64,000 nucleotides of DNA from contig JAPVLO010001007.1 of assembly GCA_027257055.1 (NCBI GenBank), positions 62,001 through 126,000 on the forward strand, read 5' to 3'. This stretch comes from Cephalopachus bancanus (taxonomy: Eukaryota > Chordata > Mammalia > Primates > Tarsiidae). The notes below the pieces were generated by a model. It was given only the letters and a program-made list of their open reading frames with translations. It was not told the DNA's origin and ran no database searches. Both the position numbers and the translations under genes were made by a program. Within the stretch, counting starts at the first letter, position 1, and the number at the start of each line of letters is the position of its first letter. This document shows positions 44,709 to 56,879 of the stretch, piece after piece.

Positions 44709-45001
44709 TTTTTTTTTGAGTTGGAGTCTCACTCTATCACGCAGGCTGGAGTGCAGAGGCACACTCACAGCTACCCCAGTGTCAGCCTACTGGGCTCTGG
44801 TGATCCTTCCACCTCAGCCTTCCAAGTAGCTGGAACCACAGGCGCTCACTACCACGCCTGGTTAGTTTTTAAAAATTTATTGTAGAGACGAGGTCTCACC
44901 AAGTTGCCTGGGTTGGTCTTGAACCCTCAGGCTCAGACAATCCACTCGCCTCAGCCTCCCAAAGTGCTGGGATTACAGGCTGAGACATCAAGCCCGGTCA
45001 A
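44709..45001 (-). mobile_element. Derived Alu inside L1
   Basis: The TSD is TAACATGTCTTT (44697-44708) / TAACGTCTTT after 45003. It shares CACTCACAGC-TACCCCAGTGTC right-arm changes with the Alu at 52236. Confidence 0.95.
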
Positions 45002-45404
45002 AATAACGTCTTTAAGTTTCATTCATGTTGCAGCCCCCCCCTTATATATCATATTTTGTTGAACTTTTCATCCACTTTTCAGCCACTGATGGACATTTGA
45101 GTTATTTCCACTTTTTGGTTATTGTGGGTACTACTGCCGTGAACACTGGTATACACATATCTGTCCAAGTCCCTGCTTCCAATTCTTGGGGTGTATACAC
45201 AGGAGAGGAATTCCTGGATCATATGGTAACCCTGTGGTTAACATTTTGAGGATACCCCAGACCATTTCCATGGCAGCTGCATCATTTTACATTCCCACCA
45301 ATAGCACACAGGGCTCTGACTCTTCCACAGCCTTGCCAACACTTGTTATTTTCTGGTTTGGGGGAGTAGCCATACTAATGAGTACAAAGAGGTATCCCAT
45401 TATG

Positions 45405-45530
45405 GTTGTACATTGTATTTCCAGGACCCTGTTGCGTGCCTGTCTCCCACTGGACCACAGTCCCAGGACGGGGACCCTCAGCATCAGCACGTCGCTGGCC
45501 GCAGGGTTAGAAGCCGTGGGAATGGTGGGC
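45405..45530 (+). repeat. Possible LINE-2 3' end
   Basis: TGTCTCCCACTGGACCACAG, CCCAGGACGGGGACC and CCTCAGCATCAGCACG resemble 'ctcccactagactgtgagctcc...agggactgtgtc'. Weak. Confidence 0.38.
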
Positions 45531-46089
45531 GGTCCCCGTGGACTCGGCCTATCTGCTGTTGCCGCCTCTCTCCTCCAGCCTCCCGCCTCCACTGCAGATA
45601 TCACTTCTTTCCCCAGCATTTTCAGAGGAGAGCCTGGCACCCTCCCCGTTCCTCGTGCAAGCCACAATTTGCTCTTCAAATTGCCACAGTGTTTACCAAC
45701 AGCAGAATCTCCCTTGCCCTCTGTGGATCTGCAAAACCAGTCATTGCCCCAAGCCGGGCCGTCTCCTCCTGAATGTTAACAAGAACTTAATAGGAAAATC
45801 AGCACAAATAGCTCAGAGGCCTCAATGACTCTTCTCTGTTGATCCCCCCACTCTGCCACAGCCGGCCTCAGCCATGGAATGCGGGGAGGCCACGCTCAAG
45901 ACTCAGAGAAGAGGCTTGGCTCCCTCTGGGGCATGACAGGGCTTCCCTCCAAAGAAAAATGCAGAGCCTCACATGGTGCCAGGTCTGTCCAGCGGGTAGA
46001 GGCAACACCTGCCTGAAAGACGGCATCCCTCAGGATCAGGCCTCTGGTCTGCTCAGCTGACGGGAGGTGGCAGGGAGTGGGGGCAGAGT
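45531..46089. other. Unique sequence, nothing recognised
   Basis: No repeat or exon supported. The 197- and 130-codon frames at 45186-45779 and 45287-45679 start inside the L1 and have no domain. Confidence 0.45.
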
Positions 46090-46235
46090 TCCAGCTAGAC
46101 AGACTGGGATCAAATCCTATCCCTGCCACTTCCTAGCTGTGTGACCTTGAAGGAGTGGCTTGATCTCTCTGAGCTTCAATTTCCTCACCGGTAAAATGAA
46201 GACAGCAATAGTGTCTTGCCTGTTTTGTGACGCTC
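46090..46235 (+). repeat. MIR SINE, well preserved
   Basis: GGGATCAAATCCTATCCCTG, CCACTTCCTAGCTGTGTGAC, CTTGAAGGAGTGGCTTGATC and TCAATTTCCTCACCGGTAAA give a near-continuous MIR core. Confidence 0.85.
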
Positions 46236-46550
46236 TCACAGAATACCTGACACTGGGTAATTTTTAATGACAGAATTAATTTTTTTCACAGTTCTGGAGA
46301 CTGGGGAAATTCAAGTTCAAGGCACTGGCATCTTGCTAGGGCCCTCTTGCTGTGTCATCACCTGGCAGAAGGACAAAGAGGGACAAAAGGGAGTTGAATT
46401 CACCCCTTAATAAGGGCATGAATCCCACCCATGAGGGCAGAACCTCACGGCCTAATCACCTCTTAAATGTCCCACCTGTTAATACTATGACAATGGCAGT
46501 TACATCTCATGAGTTTGGAAGGGGACAAACATATTCAAGCCATTCAAAGA
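46236..46550 (-). mobile_element. MaLR LTR (MST/THE1-like), antisense
   Basis: CAGAATACCTGACACTGGG, TAATTTTTAATGACAGAATTA, CACAGTTCTGGAGACTGG, GGCATGAATCCCACCC, CGGCCTAATCACCTCTTAAA and GAGTTTGGAAGGGGACAAAC are in antisense MaLR order. Confidence 0.78.
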
Positions 46551-46634
46551 GTAGCTCTCCTAGGGTTTCGTGAGGTCTCTCGGCTGAGATAATCCACACA
46601 GAGCCTCTGCCAGAGTCTGACATGGTACACACAA

Positions 46635-46830
46635 GGAGACTGACACTTCTGGATTTGAATCCCAGCTCTGCCTCCTACTGTCTCTGGGGTGTTGGAAAAG
46701 GTTCCCAGGTTCTCTGCTTCCTCATCTGTAAACAGGAGCACCACACCCATTCTGCTGGATGTTTGCAAGGATCACACAAGATTGTGAGACTGGAGGCCCG
46801 AGCAAATGCCGCCTGTGGGATCTCTTCCTC
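46635..46830 (+). repeat. MIR SINE
   Basis: GGATTTGAATCCCAGCTCTG, CCTCATCTGTAAACAGGAGC and TTTGCAAGGATCACACAAG follow the MIR order closely. Confidence 0.78.
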
Positions 46831-48711
46831 CTCTAAGGGGTCATAAGTGGTGGGGGCGTGTTCTGGGAGATGCCCCAGCCCTGCCCTCATTTACAGAGCA
46901 GGGACGGGTGCTTAGCAAAGCTCACTAGGAACACCTGGGGAGCGAGGCGTGTTCCGGGAAGGGCCATCTAGCATGGTGGGCACACGACCCCAGGGGCAGT
47001 GAATTCCTTTCCCTGGCTGGGGTGCCATCCACGGGGGGGCATGTTCAAGGCCGTGCACAGCACTTCTCAGCACTGCAGAGTATTGCAACCATGGCAAGGC
47101 CGGGGTCCTTAGAAGAGGGATTCCCGGGAGGAGATCCCAGGCGTGAGCAGCGGAGCTCGGGCTCCTGCCACAGAGGCGCAGGCCAGCTACAGGTTAGACA
47201 GCAAGGATCATCCCCTTTTCCATCAAGACAGCCTTCTCCTGTGCTGCCTGTTCCTGTTCCCTTGCTCTGGCCGAGGAGGCCTGGACTGGCAGGCAGCCCT
47301 GGGCAGAGCTGTGGGGGCCGGGCACTCCCAGGAGTGGGCAGCCTGGACGGTCCGGGGCGTGGGACATCAGACCTGGAGGGCCACTGGGCTTCCATGTTAG
47401 GTGCTCTGGGAGTGGGATTTGTGGAAGTGAGATCCCCGGCCAATAGGGGAGCTAGTCCCAACTCTGTGGTGAGTGTAGAGGCTAACCAGACCTCTGAAAA
47501 GCAGGGAACAGCAGAGGGGAGGGCCCTGCACCCACCCAAGGTCCAAGGCGGCTTCCTGGGGCAGCACTTGGAAGGAAAGAAGGAAAATTAAAGCAGACGG
47601 TACCAGATTAAAATAGGGCCGGCCAGGGATGGTACTTCAGGGGCTGGCCAGGCGCAGCATTTCATGAGCTGCCCTCACGTCTAGTCAGTGTAGGAGCCGA
47701 GACTCAGAGAGGGTACATGCCGGACAGTTGTCCGCATGTGAGCTGCTGGGCCGGTTAGCACCACGCCCTGCCTCATAGACATACCAGTCAGGGCCTGGTC
47801 ACCCCATAAAGGCTGGGGAAGCCTGAGGAGGCCCAGGACCCCACATGCAACTGCCCCAAACATTGGGGAAGGAGCTCAGGAGAATGGCCTTGAACTGTGT
47901 GGGGGTATGGGGGCCAGTGAACCCCAAACTGGGCTGGCAGATGTGCAGCAGAGGAGGCTGCCCTGGGCTCTGCTCTCTAAACACGTGGCCCCCTTGGCTG
48001 GCACAGGCCCAAGGAGAAGTGGGCTTATCCCCCCAGCTGCCATGGAGACCTGGCAGAGGGATGCTCTGTGTTCCTGCTGCATCAAGTGGCCTTTCCACCA
48101 TTTGTCTGCTGAGCAGGGATGTGTGCACAGGCTGGGGAGATTCCAGAACATCCCTTTCATCTGCATCTCCACCCCTTGCAGGGCTCCCGGTGGGCCCCAT
48201 GCCCGGGGGTCTGGCTTCAAAGAGGGGTGAACAGGAGAGGAAGGAGAGCCCTGCCCGGGAGGCAGGGGCTGGGAAAAAATGCCATGATTCATCATCCCCG
48301 AACCTGAGCCATCATCAATAATGGAACAGACTCGGACGTGGTGATTCAGTGTGTCAAAATATAGAAAGGCCATTTAGTATTGGTGACAGAATTAGACGAG
48401 AGGCCTCACTTCTCCCAGTGGAGAAGCCGACAGAACGATGCCTAGAGAGTCCAGGGCCCTCACCTGGACACGCAGGTGCTCTGAAAACCTGCTTCCCCCA
48501 TGGCCACATGAGGCACCTGAGAAAGTTCTCGCTATCAAATGTGCGTCAGTAAAACCACCATGTCTCTGGGGAGCAAAGAGTTAAGATCTAGAGTGCTTTC
48601 GATGTGCCGTAACACATTCTTTCCCTTGCAGGAACTTAAATAATTAAAATGTTTTCAATGAAAGTTTTTTTTTAAAATATCAACCTAGAAAAAAGTAAAC
48701 CGGTTGATCCC
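46831..48711. other. Long unique GC-rich block
   Basis: No Alu, L1 or LTR for about 1.9 kb. A faint MIR-like word lies at 47690-47770. Several 150-190-codon frames overlap on both strands (47022-47591 plus, 47045-47539 minus, 47876-48373 minus). None has a motif that I know, and open frames on both strands argue for composition. Confidence 0.45.
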
Positions 48712-48722
48712 AACTCACCCAA

Positions 48723-49038
48723 GCCTGGACCTAGGCTCACGTCTGTCATCCCAGGAGTTTGGGAGGCTGAGACGGGAGGATTGCTTGAGCCCAGGAGTTT
48801 GAGATCAGTCCGGACAACTTGGCGAGATCTCGTTTCTACAAAAAAAAATCAAAGAATTAGCCAGGTGCAGTGGTGCACGCCTGTAGTCCCAGCTAATTTG
48901 GGAGGCTGAGGCGGAAGGATCGCCTGAGCCCAGGAGGTTGAGACTAAGATAAGCAGTGATCATGCCACTATGCTCCAGCCTGGGCAACAGAGTGAGACCT
49001 CCAACTCAAACAAAACAAAGCAAACAACAACTAAAAAA
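48723..49038 (+). mobile_element. Old AluJ-type SINE
   Basis: GAGGATTGCTTGAGCCCAGG and an A9 linker. The tail is CAAACAAAACAAAGC-like. Probable TSD AACTCACCCAA (48712-48722) / AACTTGCCCAA (49039-49049). Confidence 0.94.
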
Positions 49039-49049
49039 AACTTGCCCAA

Positions 49050-49309
49050 AACAAAAGCGGACCTGTTTCTCATTCGTACCTTACCAGCCTCAAGCCGAGG
49101 ATCCTCTATACCCTTCGGCATCCACGTTGAAACTTCACTCCAAGCAGAAGAGGTACCTTCCTCTCCTCCCCACCCTCAGTCCTCTGAGCAAAAGAAAAGC
49201 TTCCAAGCAGCTTTGAGTCTGGGGGCTTTGAGAGCGACAGCCCTCCCCACTTTTCTGAGCTGGTTCCCATTACCCTGGCAATCCAGGCAGCAACTGCCTG
49301 AGAAGAGTC
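49050..49309. other. Unique spacer, nothing recognised
   Basis: Short unique sequence between two Alus. Confidence 0.4.
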
Positions 49310-49322
49310 AAGAATATCCCGA

Positions 49323-49609
49323 GCCGGGCTCGGTGGCTCAGCCTGTAATCCCGTGCCTTTGGGAGGCTGAGGTGAGTGGATTGCCTGAGCTTGCGGGTTC
49401 GAGACCCGCCTGGACAACTTGGCGAGACCTCATCTCTACAATGTCAAAAGCTAGCCGGGTGTGATAGCACACGCCTGTAGTTCCAGCTACTTGGAAGGCT
49501 GAGGCGGAAGGATTGCCGGAGCCCAGCAGGTCGAGGCTGCGGTGGCGGGGAGCGGCCACTGCACTCCAGTCTGGGTGACAGAGTGAGACTCCAACTCAAA
49601 AAAAAAAAA
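49323..49609 (+). mobile_element. Young-looking derived Alu
   Basis: GCCGGGCTCGGTGGCTCAG start. The TSD is AAGAATATCCCGA (49310-49322) / AAGAATATTCCGA (49610-49622). The linker is shortened to ACAATGTCAAAAGC. Confidence 0.97.
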
Positions 49610-49763
49610 AAGAATATTCCGAACTAATCCATCTTGTTGGATTCAGTTTGCACAGTGACATCTGCATTATGGAAAAAATGCCTGTGTTCACCGAAGAACA
49701 ACAATCTTTACTTTCTGTTGGAATTCACCACTAGATTTCTCTGAACTAATCCCAGGTATGTCA

Positions 49764-49805
49764 AACACACACACACACACAACACACACACACACACACA
49801 CACAC
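49764..49805 (+). repeat. (CA)n microsatellite
   Basis: Two CA runs broken by a single extra A (CACACAACACAC) at about 49781. Confidence 0.96.
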
Positions 49806-49984
49806 TCCTCTCTGGATAAATATGTCTGAGATATGCCTCTTAAAATACCCCTCTCCTGGCAATGTAGGCTTTATGTTAACATACCGAAGGCCCTGAGAAG
49901 TTCTGCAATAAGGAAATCTGCTCAACTTTGTTTAACCCAGTGTTAAACTTTATTAGCCAAGGAATCTTTCATAAGTTATTGAAT

Positions 49985-50328
49985 TTTTTTTTCTTTTTTG
50001 AGACAGTATTTCACTCTGTTCCCTGGACTAGAGTGCAGTGGCACAATCTCAGGATATTGTAGCCTCAAACTCCTGGGCCCAAGCAATCCTGCCTCAGCCT
50101 CCAAGTAGCTGGGACTATAGGCATGTGTCATCATACCTGGCTAATTTCTTCTTCTTCTTCTCCTTCTTCTCCTCCTCCTCCTCCTTCTCCTTCTCCTTCC
50201 TCTTCTTTTTTCTGTAGACAGGTCTCACTTTGTATCCCAGGCCTGTCTCAAACTCCTGGCTCAAGTGATCCACTTGCCTTGGCCTCCCAAAGTGCTGGGA
50301 TTACAGGTGTGAGCCAACACGCCTGGCC
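49985..50328 (-). mobile_element. Old Alu with expanded middle linker
   Basis: TTGAGACAGTATTTCACTC to the complement of GGCCAGGCGTGTTGG. No clear TSD. The complement of the middle A-rich linker has grown into a pyrimidine microsatellite (50146-50210). Confidence 0.93.
50146..50210 (-). repeat. (CTT)n/(CTC)n microsatellite inside Alu
   Basis: Pure C/T: CTTCTTCTTCTTCTCC, CTCCTCCTCCTCC and CTTCTCCTTCTCC, sitting between the two Alu arms. Confidence 0.93.
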
Positions 50329-50499
50329 TTTTAAAAAAAATCATTAAGACCTATTAATATATGGAAGAAACCACTTGCCACAAAACCCAATGGGAAGTGC
50401 CTGTCTAGTGAAAATGGAAGTCCTGAGCCTCTGCACTTGATGGTGTTTTATTCAAAGGACATTCCCAGGGGTTTAGGACCTTCCCAGGAACCCCGGGGG

Positions 50500-50585
50500 G
50501 AGGCGGCAGGTCTTACAGCCCTGTCTCACAGATGAGGAAACCAAACCTCCAGAAAACGATCTTATCCCAGCCCATACAGAAATCA
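50500..50585 (-). repeat. MIR remnant
   Basis: CTCACAGATGAGGAAACC, AAACCTCCAGAAAACG and CAGCCCATACAGAAATC keep the MIR core word 'cagatgaggaaac'. Confidence 0.4.
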
Positions 50586-50629
50586 CTTCTCAGGGAATTT
50601 AACAGAAATTTCAATCATATGCCACATGT

Positions 50630-50933
50630 TTTTTTGTTTTTTTTGGTTTTTTTTGTTTGAGTTGGAGTCTCACTCTGTCGCCCAGACTGGAGTGCAGTGG
50701 CCGCTCCCGGCCACCGCAGCCTCGACCTGCTGGGCTCCGGCGATCCTTCCGCCTCAGCCTTCCGAGTAGCCGGAATTACAGGCATGCGCTACCATGCCCG
50801 GCTGATTTTTTGATTGATTGTAGAGATGAGGTCTCGCTGCCCCGGTGGGTCTCGAACCCGCGGGCTCAGTCGATCCACTCACCTCAGCCTCCCAAAGGCG
50901 CGGGATTACAGGCTGAGCCACCGAGCCCGGCTC
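50630..50933 (-). mobile_element. Young-looking derived Alu
   Basis: The TSD CATATGCCACATGT is exact over 14 bp (50616-50629 and 50934-50947). Very CpG-rich (CTCCCGGCCACCGCAGCCTCG, GAACCCGCGGG). It is the best candidate for the most recent Alu here. A few bases are missing at CTCGCTGCCCCGGTGGG. Confidence 0.97.
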
Positions 50934-50947
50934 CATATGCCACATGT

Positions 50948-51955
50948 ATTGTCCATCGTGAAATTGCTCTCTGGCTCAGACGATTGTGTGGAACTGCCCT
51001 GCCTTTCAGTCCATCTGCCCTGTTCTCTCCTCCTCAGTTCTCTGTGAGGTCGTTCTGTGATGTCTCCGGTGAATAACCATCCGAACGCTCCGCAAGTGCC
51101 CTGGTCTGTTCCCAAGTAGTGAGCGGGTCCCTTCCCACCTGGATCCCAAACAGGACATGCGTCTTCCTCTAGGTTGGATCACACATAAGCACAAGCAAAG
51201 AACTTTTTGTGGTGAGTGATAAGAACCTGAAGCTCAAGGTGTCCTGGCACAGACTTTACAATGAGAGGCAAAGGTCTGTGCCACGCTCACGCAGAAGGCC
51301 TGGCTCAGCCGGAACGCTGCCTTTGGCCACGCTGGCTAAGGGTGTTCACCAGCTTCCAAGATGGGGCCAGGATATGCCAGGGCCCGACTCCCCTGCCTGT
51401 AAACACACTGTCCGTCCCATATAACACCAAAGTGTCGGTTGGAGTTCTTAAGGAGGGGTTACCTTCCTTTTGGCGGGCGCCACTTTCAAGGTGACAGAAA
51501 TCGGTGCCAGCAATCCCAGGCCACCACCCTCAGTACTGCTCATACATCCAGGCAGCCAGGGATCCTGCTGTCTGGGTCCTGTTCTGGGCCTCCTCCCACC
51601 ATGATGGCCCAGGGGACTGCCTGCTCACAGCCTGTGCCCCCACCGCCTCCAATCATACCCTGGCACCCAGAACACAGGAACTAATTCCCTGCCCACCTGG
51701 CTTCCAGGGTCTATGCAGGAGGGGGCAGGGAGCAGAGCTTGGACTCACCGGCTGGGGGAGAGATGGGGGGATTTGTTTTCAAAACCCAAAAACAGCGTAG
51801 ATGAGTTCAATTCTGTCACTTATGTGATCGCTTGGAGTTTTCTTTTGTGTAGAAAACATAAAAGTATTTTGACAGAGTACAAGCTACATGGTGTAATATC
51901 TTTGCTGGAAAAATATGAAATTTAGTTCCACCCAGTGAATTTCCACAGTGATCAC
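50948..51955. other. Unique sequence, nothing recognised
   Basis: No repeat or exon supported. AT-rich after 51790. Confidence 0.45.
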
Positions 51956-51959
51956 ACTG

Positions 51960-52850
51960 GAGGACCACTACTTGATAGATAATACATTGCAGGAACCCCT
52001 AGAAGACTCCCTTGTGCCCTCCTGAGGGTAAGCACATCCTAATTTCTAAGACAACCAACTAGTGCTGCCTGCTTGAATCGAGTCATCCACAATGTCATAT
52101 GAGGTGTGGTGCATTCATCCTCACTATTGGGGGTACTCCATCATACGAATACACCACAACTTACCCATTCTCCTGTTGTTGAGCGTTTGAGCACACCCAA
52201 TGCTGAGCAATTACAAATGGTGCTGCTCTGAACTATTTTTTTTTGAGTTGGAGTCCTACTTTGTCGCCCAGGCTGGAGTGCAGAGGCACACTCACAGCCA
52301 CCCCAGTGTCAACCTGCTGGGCTCCGGCGATCCTTGTGCCTCAACCTTCCAAGCAGCCAGAACTACAGGTGTGTGCTACCACGCCTGGCTAATTTTTTTA
52401 AATTTATAGTAGAGACCAAGTTGTCCAGGCTGGTCTTGAACCCGTGGGCTCAGGAAATCCACTCACCTTGGCCTCCCAAAATGCTGGGATTACGGGCTGA
52501 GCCACCGCGCCCGCCTTCACATATTTTGATTTCAAGTCTTAGGTCAAATGTCCATCAGGCAAACATTTCCTTCTGCTCTGTACTTTGCCTTCTCACCCTC
52601 TTAAGTGTCTTTTGTTAAACAGACATTCTTAGTTTTAATGTAGTCCAATTGATCATTTTTTGTATGGTTAGTGTTTTTTGTATCCTATTTAATAAATATT
52701 TGCCTACCCCAAGGTTATGAAGATATTCTCCTGTTTCTTTCTAGAAACTTTACTGTTTTGCTTTAAAAATTTATATCTACACTCAATCTGAAATTGGCTT
52801 TTGTATATGATATGCAGTAGGAATTAAAATTCACTTTTCATATGAATTAT
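51960..52850 (-). mobile_element. LINE-1 fragment, antisense, with an Alu
   Basis: TCCATCATACGAATACACC, CCCATTCTCCTGTTGTTGAG, AGCAATTACAAATGGTGCTG, then after the Alu TAGTTTTAATGTAGTCCAATTG, ATTTGCCTACCCCAAGG and TTATGAAGATATTCTCCTG are the antisense 3'UTR-proximal and ORF2 segments of an old L1. Confidence 0.8.
52236..52515 (-). mobile_element. Derived Alu inside L1
   Basis: TTGAGTTGGAGTCCTACTTTG to the complement of GCGGGCGCGGTGG. It shares the CACTCACAGC-CACCCCAGTGTC change with the Alu at 44709. No clear TSD. Confidence 0.95.
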
Positions 52851-53200
52851 CTTAGCACAGGCTACTATCACAAAATACTGGATGGCTTAAGCAACAGAAA
52901 TTTATTTTTCACAATTCAGGAGGCAGGAAGTCCAAGATAAAGGTGCCAGCAGACTCAGTGTCTGGTGAGGGCTCTTTTCCTAGTTTGCAGACAGCTGCCT
53001 TCTGACTGTTTCCTCAGGAAGTAGACAGAAGCAGCCTTAAGTTATTTCTCTTACAAGGGCACTAATCTCATCATGGGGCTCCACCCTCATGACTCCTAAT
53101 CACCTCTCAGAGGCTCACCTCCTAACCATCACACTGAAGCTTGGGGCTTCAACATACACATTTTGGGGGAACAGAAGCATTCAGTCCACACCATTCCACC
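52851..53200 (-). mobile_element. MaLR LTR (MLT1/MST-like), antisense
   Basis: GGCTACTATCACAAAATAC, TGGCTTAAGCAACAGAAATT, AGGAGGCAGGAAGTCCAAG, AGGGCACTAATCTCATC, CTCATGACTCCTAATCACC, GGGGCTTCAACATACACATT and TTGGGGGAACAG are in antisense LTR order. Confidence 0.78.
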
Positions 53201-53487
53201 CCGTGGGCTCGCATCATCCCGCCAGTTTCCCACACTCCACAGCCCTGTGGGCTTCGTAGTTTCTATTTCCTTCAGTCTGGATGTGAGAGACAGTGGGTGC
53301 AGCTGGAAGTGGCGGATTTGCTGGCTATGGGGTCTTGACCTAGCCTCTTTGAAAATGGGGGTCCTTCACAATGGACAGAGGGTCTACTTAGCCCCTTGGA
53401 TATCCATGGGGGATGGGACCCCAGCCTCCTATTGAGTGACTTATAATGGGTGTTCCCCCCAGCAGAAAGAAGCCTTGGAAGCCAATT
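53201..53487. other. Unique sequence, nothing recognised
   Basis: No repeat or exon supported. Confidence 0.4.
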
Positions 53488-53525
53488 CTCTCTCTCTCTG
53501 TTCCTCTGTTTGTCTCTCTCTCTCT

Positions 53526-53616
<91 letters not shown>
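53488..53616 (+). repeat. (CT)n-(CA)n composite microsatellite
   Basis: Imperfect (CT)n at 53488-53545 changes directly into about 35 perfect CA units at 53546-53616. Frames through it read L-S-L-S then T-H-T-H and are artefacts. Confidence 0.98.
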
Positions 53617-53619
<3 letters not shown>

Positions 53620-53762
53620 GCTACAGACCAGGGGAGGCAAAAGGAGAGTGCTTCCCAGAAGAATACTCCAGAATATATGCCCATAAGAAAAGAGGAGATT
53701 GGCAGATGAAACAATGATGTCTACTACACAGAAAGCAATAGGGAGCCATTGAGGTATGTTCA

Positions 53763-54356
<594 letters not shown>

Positions 54357-54560
54357 AGGTATGTTCAGCAGGGGAGTAGCATCACTAGATTTGCACTTTA
54401 GAAGCTCACTTTCTGCAATGAGGGACTAATTGTGGGGAGCAAGACTGAGTCAGGGAGACAAGTCAGGCCACCAGACAGGAAATGTGACAGGTCTGAGCTG
54501 GCAGAATCCAGGGAGTTGGAGAGGTGGCCTCAGTTGGGGAAGTGTGAGTGAGCTATCACG

Positions 54561-55539
54561 CACAGGGCTTGGCCATCTGATGAATGGGGCCCGGGGGTGC
54601 AGAGAGCATCAGTCTGAAGCGTATGCATCCAGCTTGGCCCTGGAGATGTGGTGGTGCCAGATTCTGAGATGGGAACGCAGGGGCTGGGAGTGAGTCGACT
54701 CTGTCCCATCAGCAGCTGGATCCACAGCTCTGCAGCTTGGGAGGTAAAAGTTGCAAGTGAGCCTGTGAAGATCTGTATAAAAATATTTCTATTCACCAAA
54801 ATTCAATGTGAAAGCAGCTTATGAAACAAAGAGTGAATCAATAACCCTTTACTCATCTTAAATTAACAAAGATGAGTACCACACAATTACTTTCCATTAC
54901 AGACTCCCTCTGCTCAAGAGATTCCAAGAACTCCTTGTCAAAAGAGTTGGGCTTTTAACATGTGTATAGGACGCATATTTCTTTGTGTCTGCTCATCTAT
55001 CCAACTGTTTGATGCCTTAATGATTTTATGACTCAGAATTGTTTGTTCCTGCCTCCTGGGTCTCACCATGGTCCCAGCGACACGGAGCAATGTACATTTT
55101 CAAAATGGAACAGATGATCTTTATTTAATCTGCTCGGCAGAGCTGAGTGGCTTCCTTCCCAGCCCCTTCCTCTCAGGCCCAGGTGGTCTCAGATCTGTGC
55201 CAGAGAACCTGGGCTAAGCACCTGCCGCCCACCCTCTTGCTCTGCCCCCTGGCTGCCTCTATCTCCCCAAGATCACTACAAAAAGGCCACTAGTCTGCAC
55301 TCCTGTTTTTCTCCCTTTCCTCTTCCCAATTCCCAGTTCCTTCTCTCTCCAGTAATTTCCCCCAGCACCGACTCACAATTCAAGACTCACAATACAAGAC
55401 CCAACATTGGCAAGGATGTAAAAAAGAAGTTCATCTGCATATTCAAGCGATTTGCAGAAGGGAAATTCCAGGATGGCAGGCACCACTCGCTCATCATAAA
55501 TTCAGCAGTTCTTGGGTGAATGTTGAGTGTGCGTTCACA
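54561..55539. other. Unique sequence, AT-rich middle
   Basis: 54770-55140 is AT-rich with no repeat that I know (for example CCTTAATGATTTTATGACTC, a TGACTCA AP-1-type site at 55030). It could be a conserved non-coding stretch. The rest is unremarkable. Confidence 0.4.
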
Positions 55540-56660
<1,121 letters not shown>

Positions 56661-56879
56661 TTGGTTATAGTCATTATCCAGTGAGGCAGAAACCCCAGGA
56701 GAGGGTCAGGCTCTGAGTGAAGATTATGAGTGCAGGTTTGGACACACTGAGTCTGAGTCGCTTTTGAGACAATCACTTCCTCTTGTATGGAGACCTTCCT
56801 TCTGTCTTTCCTTTTTCTTGAAGTACTTTTAAAATTCCCTTTAGTGAGAGTCTCTTTGTAATGACTGCTCTCAGTTTTG
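56661..56879. other. Unique spacer
   Basis: Nothing recognised. It may be the decayed ends of the neighbouring L2 and L1. Confidence 0.35.

Larger units (their letters stand above)
44120..45404 (-). mobile_element. LINE-1 3' region, antisense, with two Alus
   Basis: TAAATTTACCATTTTAACC, GGTGGCATTAAGTATATTC, ACATTGTTGTGCAGACATC, GTTTGACTACTCCACAC, GATGGACATTTGAGTTATTTC, CTGGATCATATGGTAACCC, ATTTTACATTCCCACC and CACTTGTTATTTTCTGG are in the canonical antisense order for an L1M 3'UTR and ORF2 end. 5'-truncated and inactive. Confidence 0.88.

Noticed and set aside
47022..47591. 189-codon ORF with a 164-codon ORF opposite it (47045-47539)
   Set aside because: Long open frames on both strands of the same GC-rich DNA point to base composition, not to a gene.
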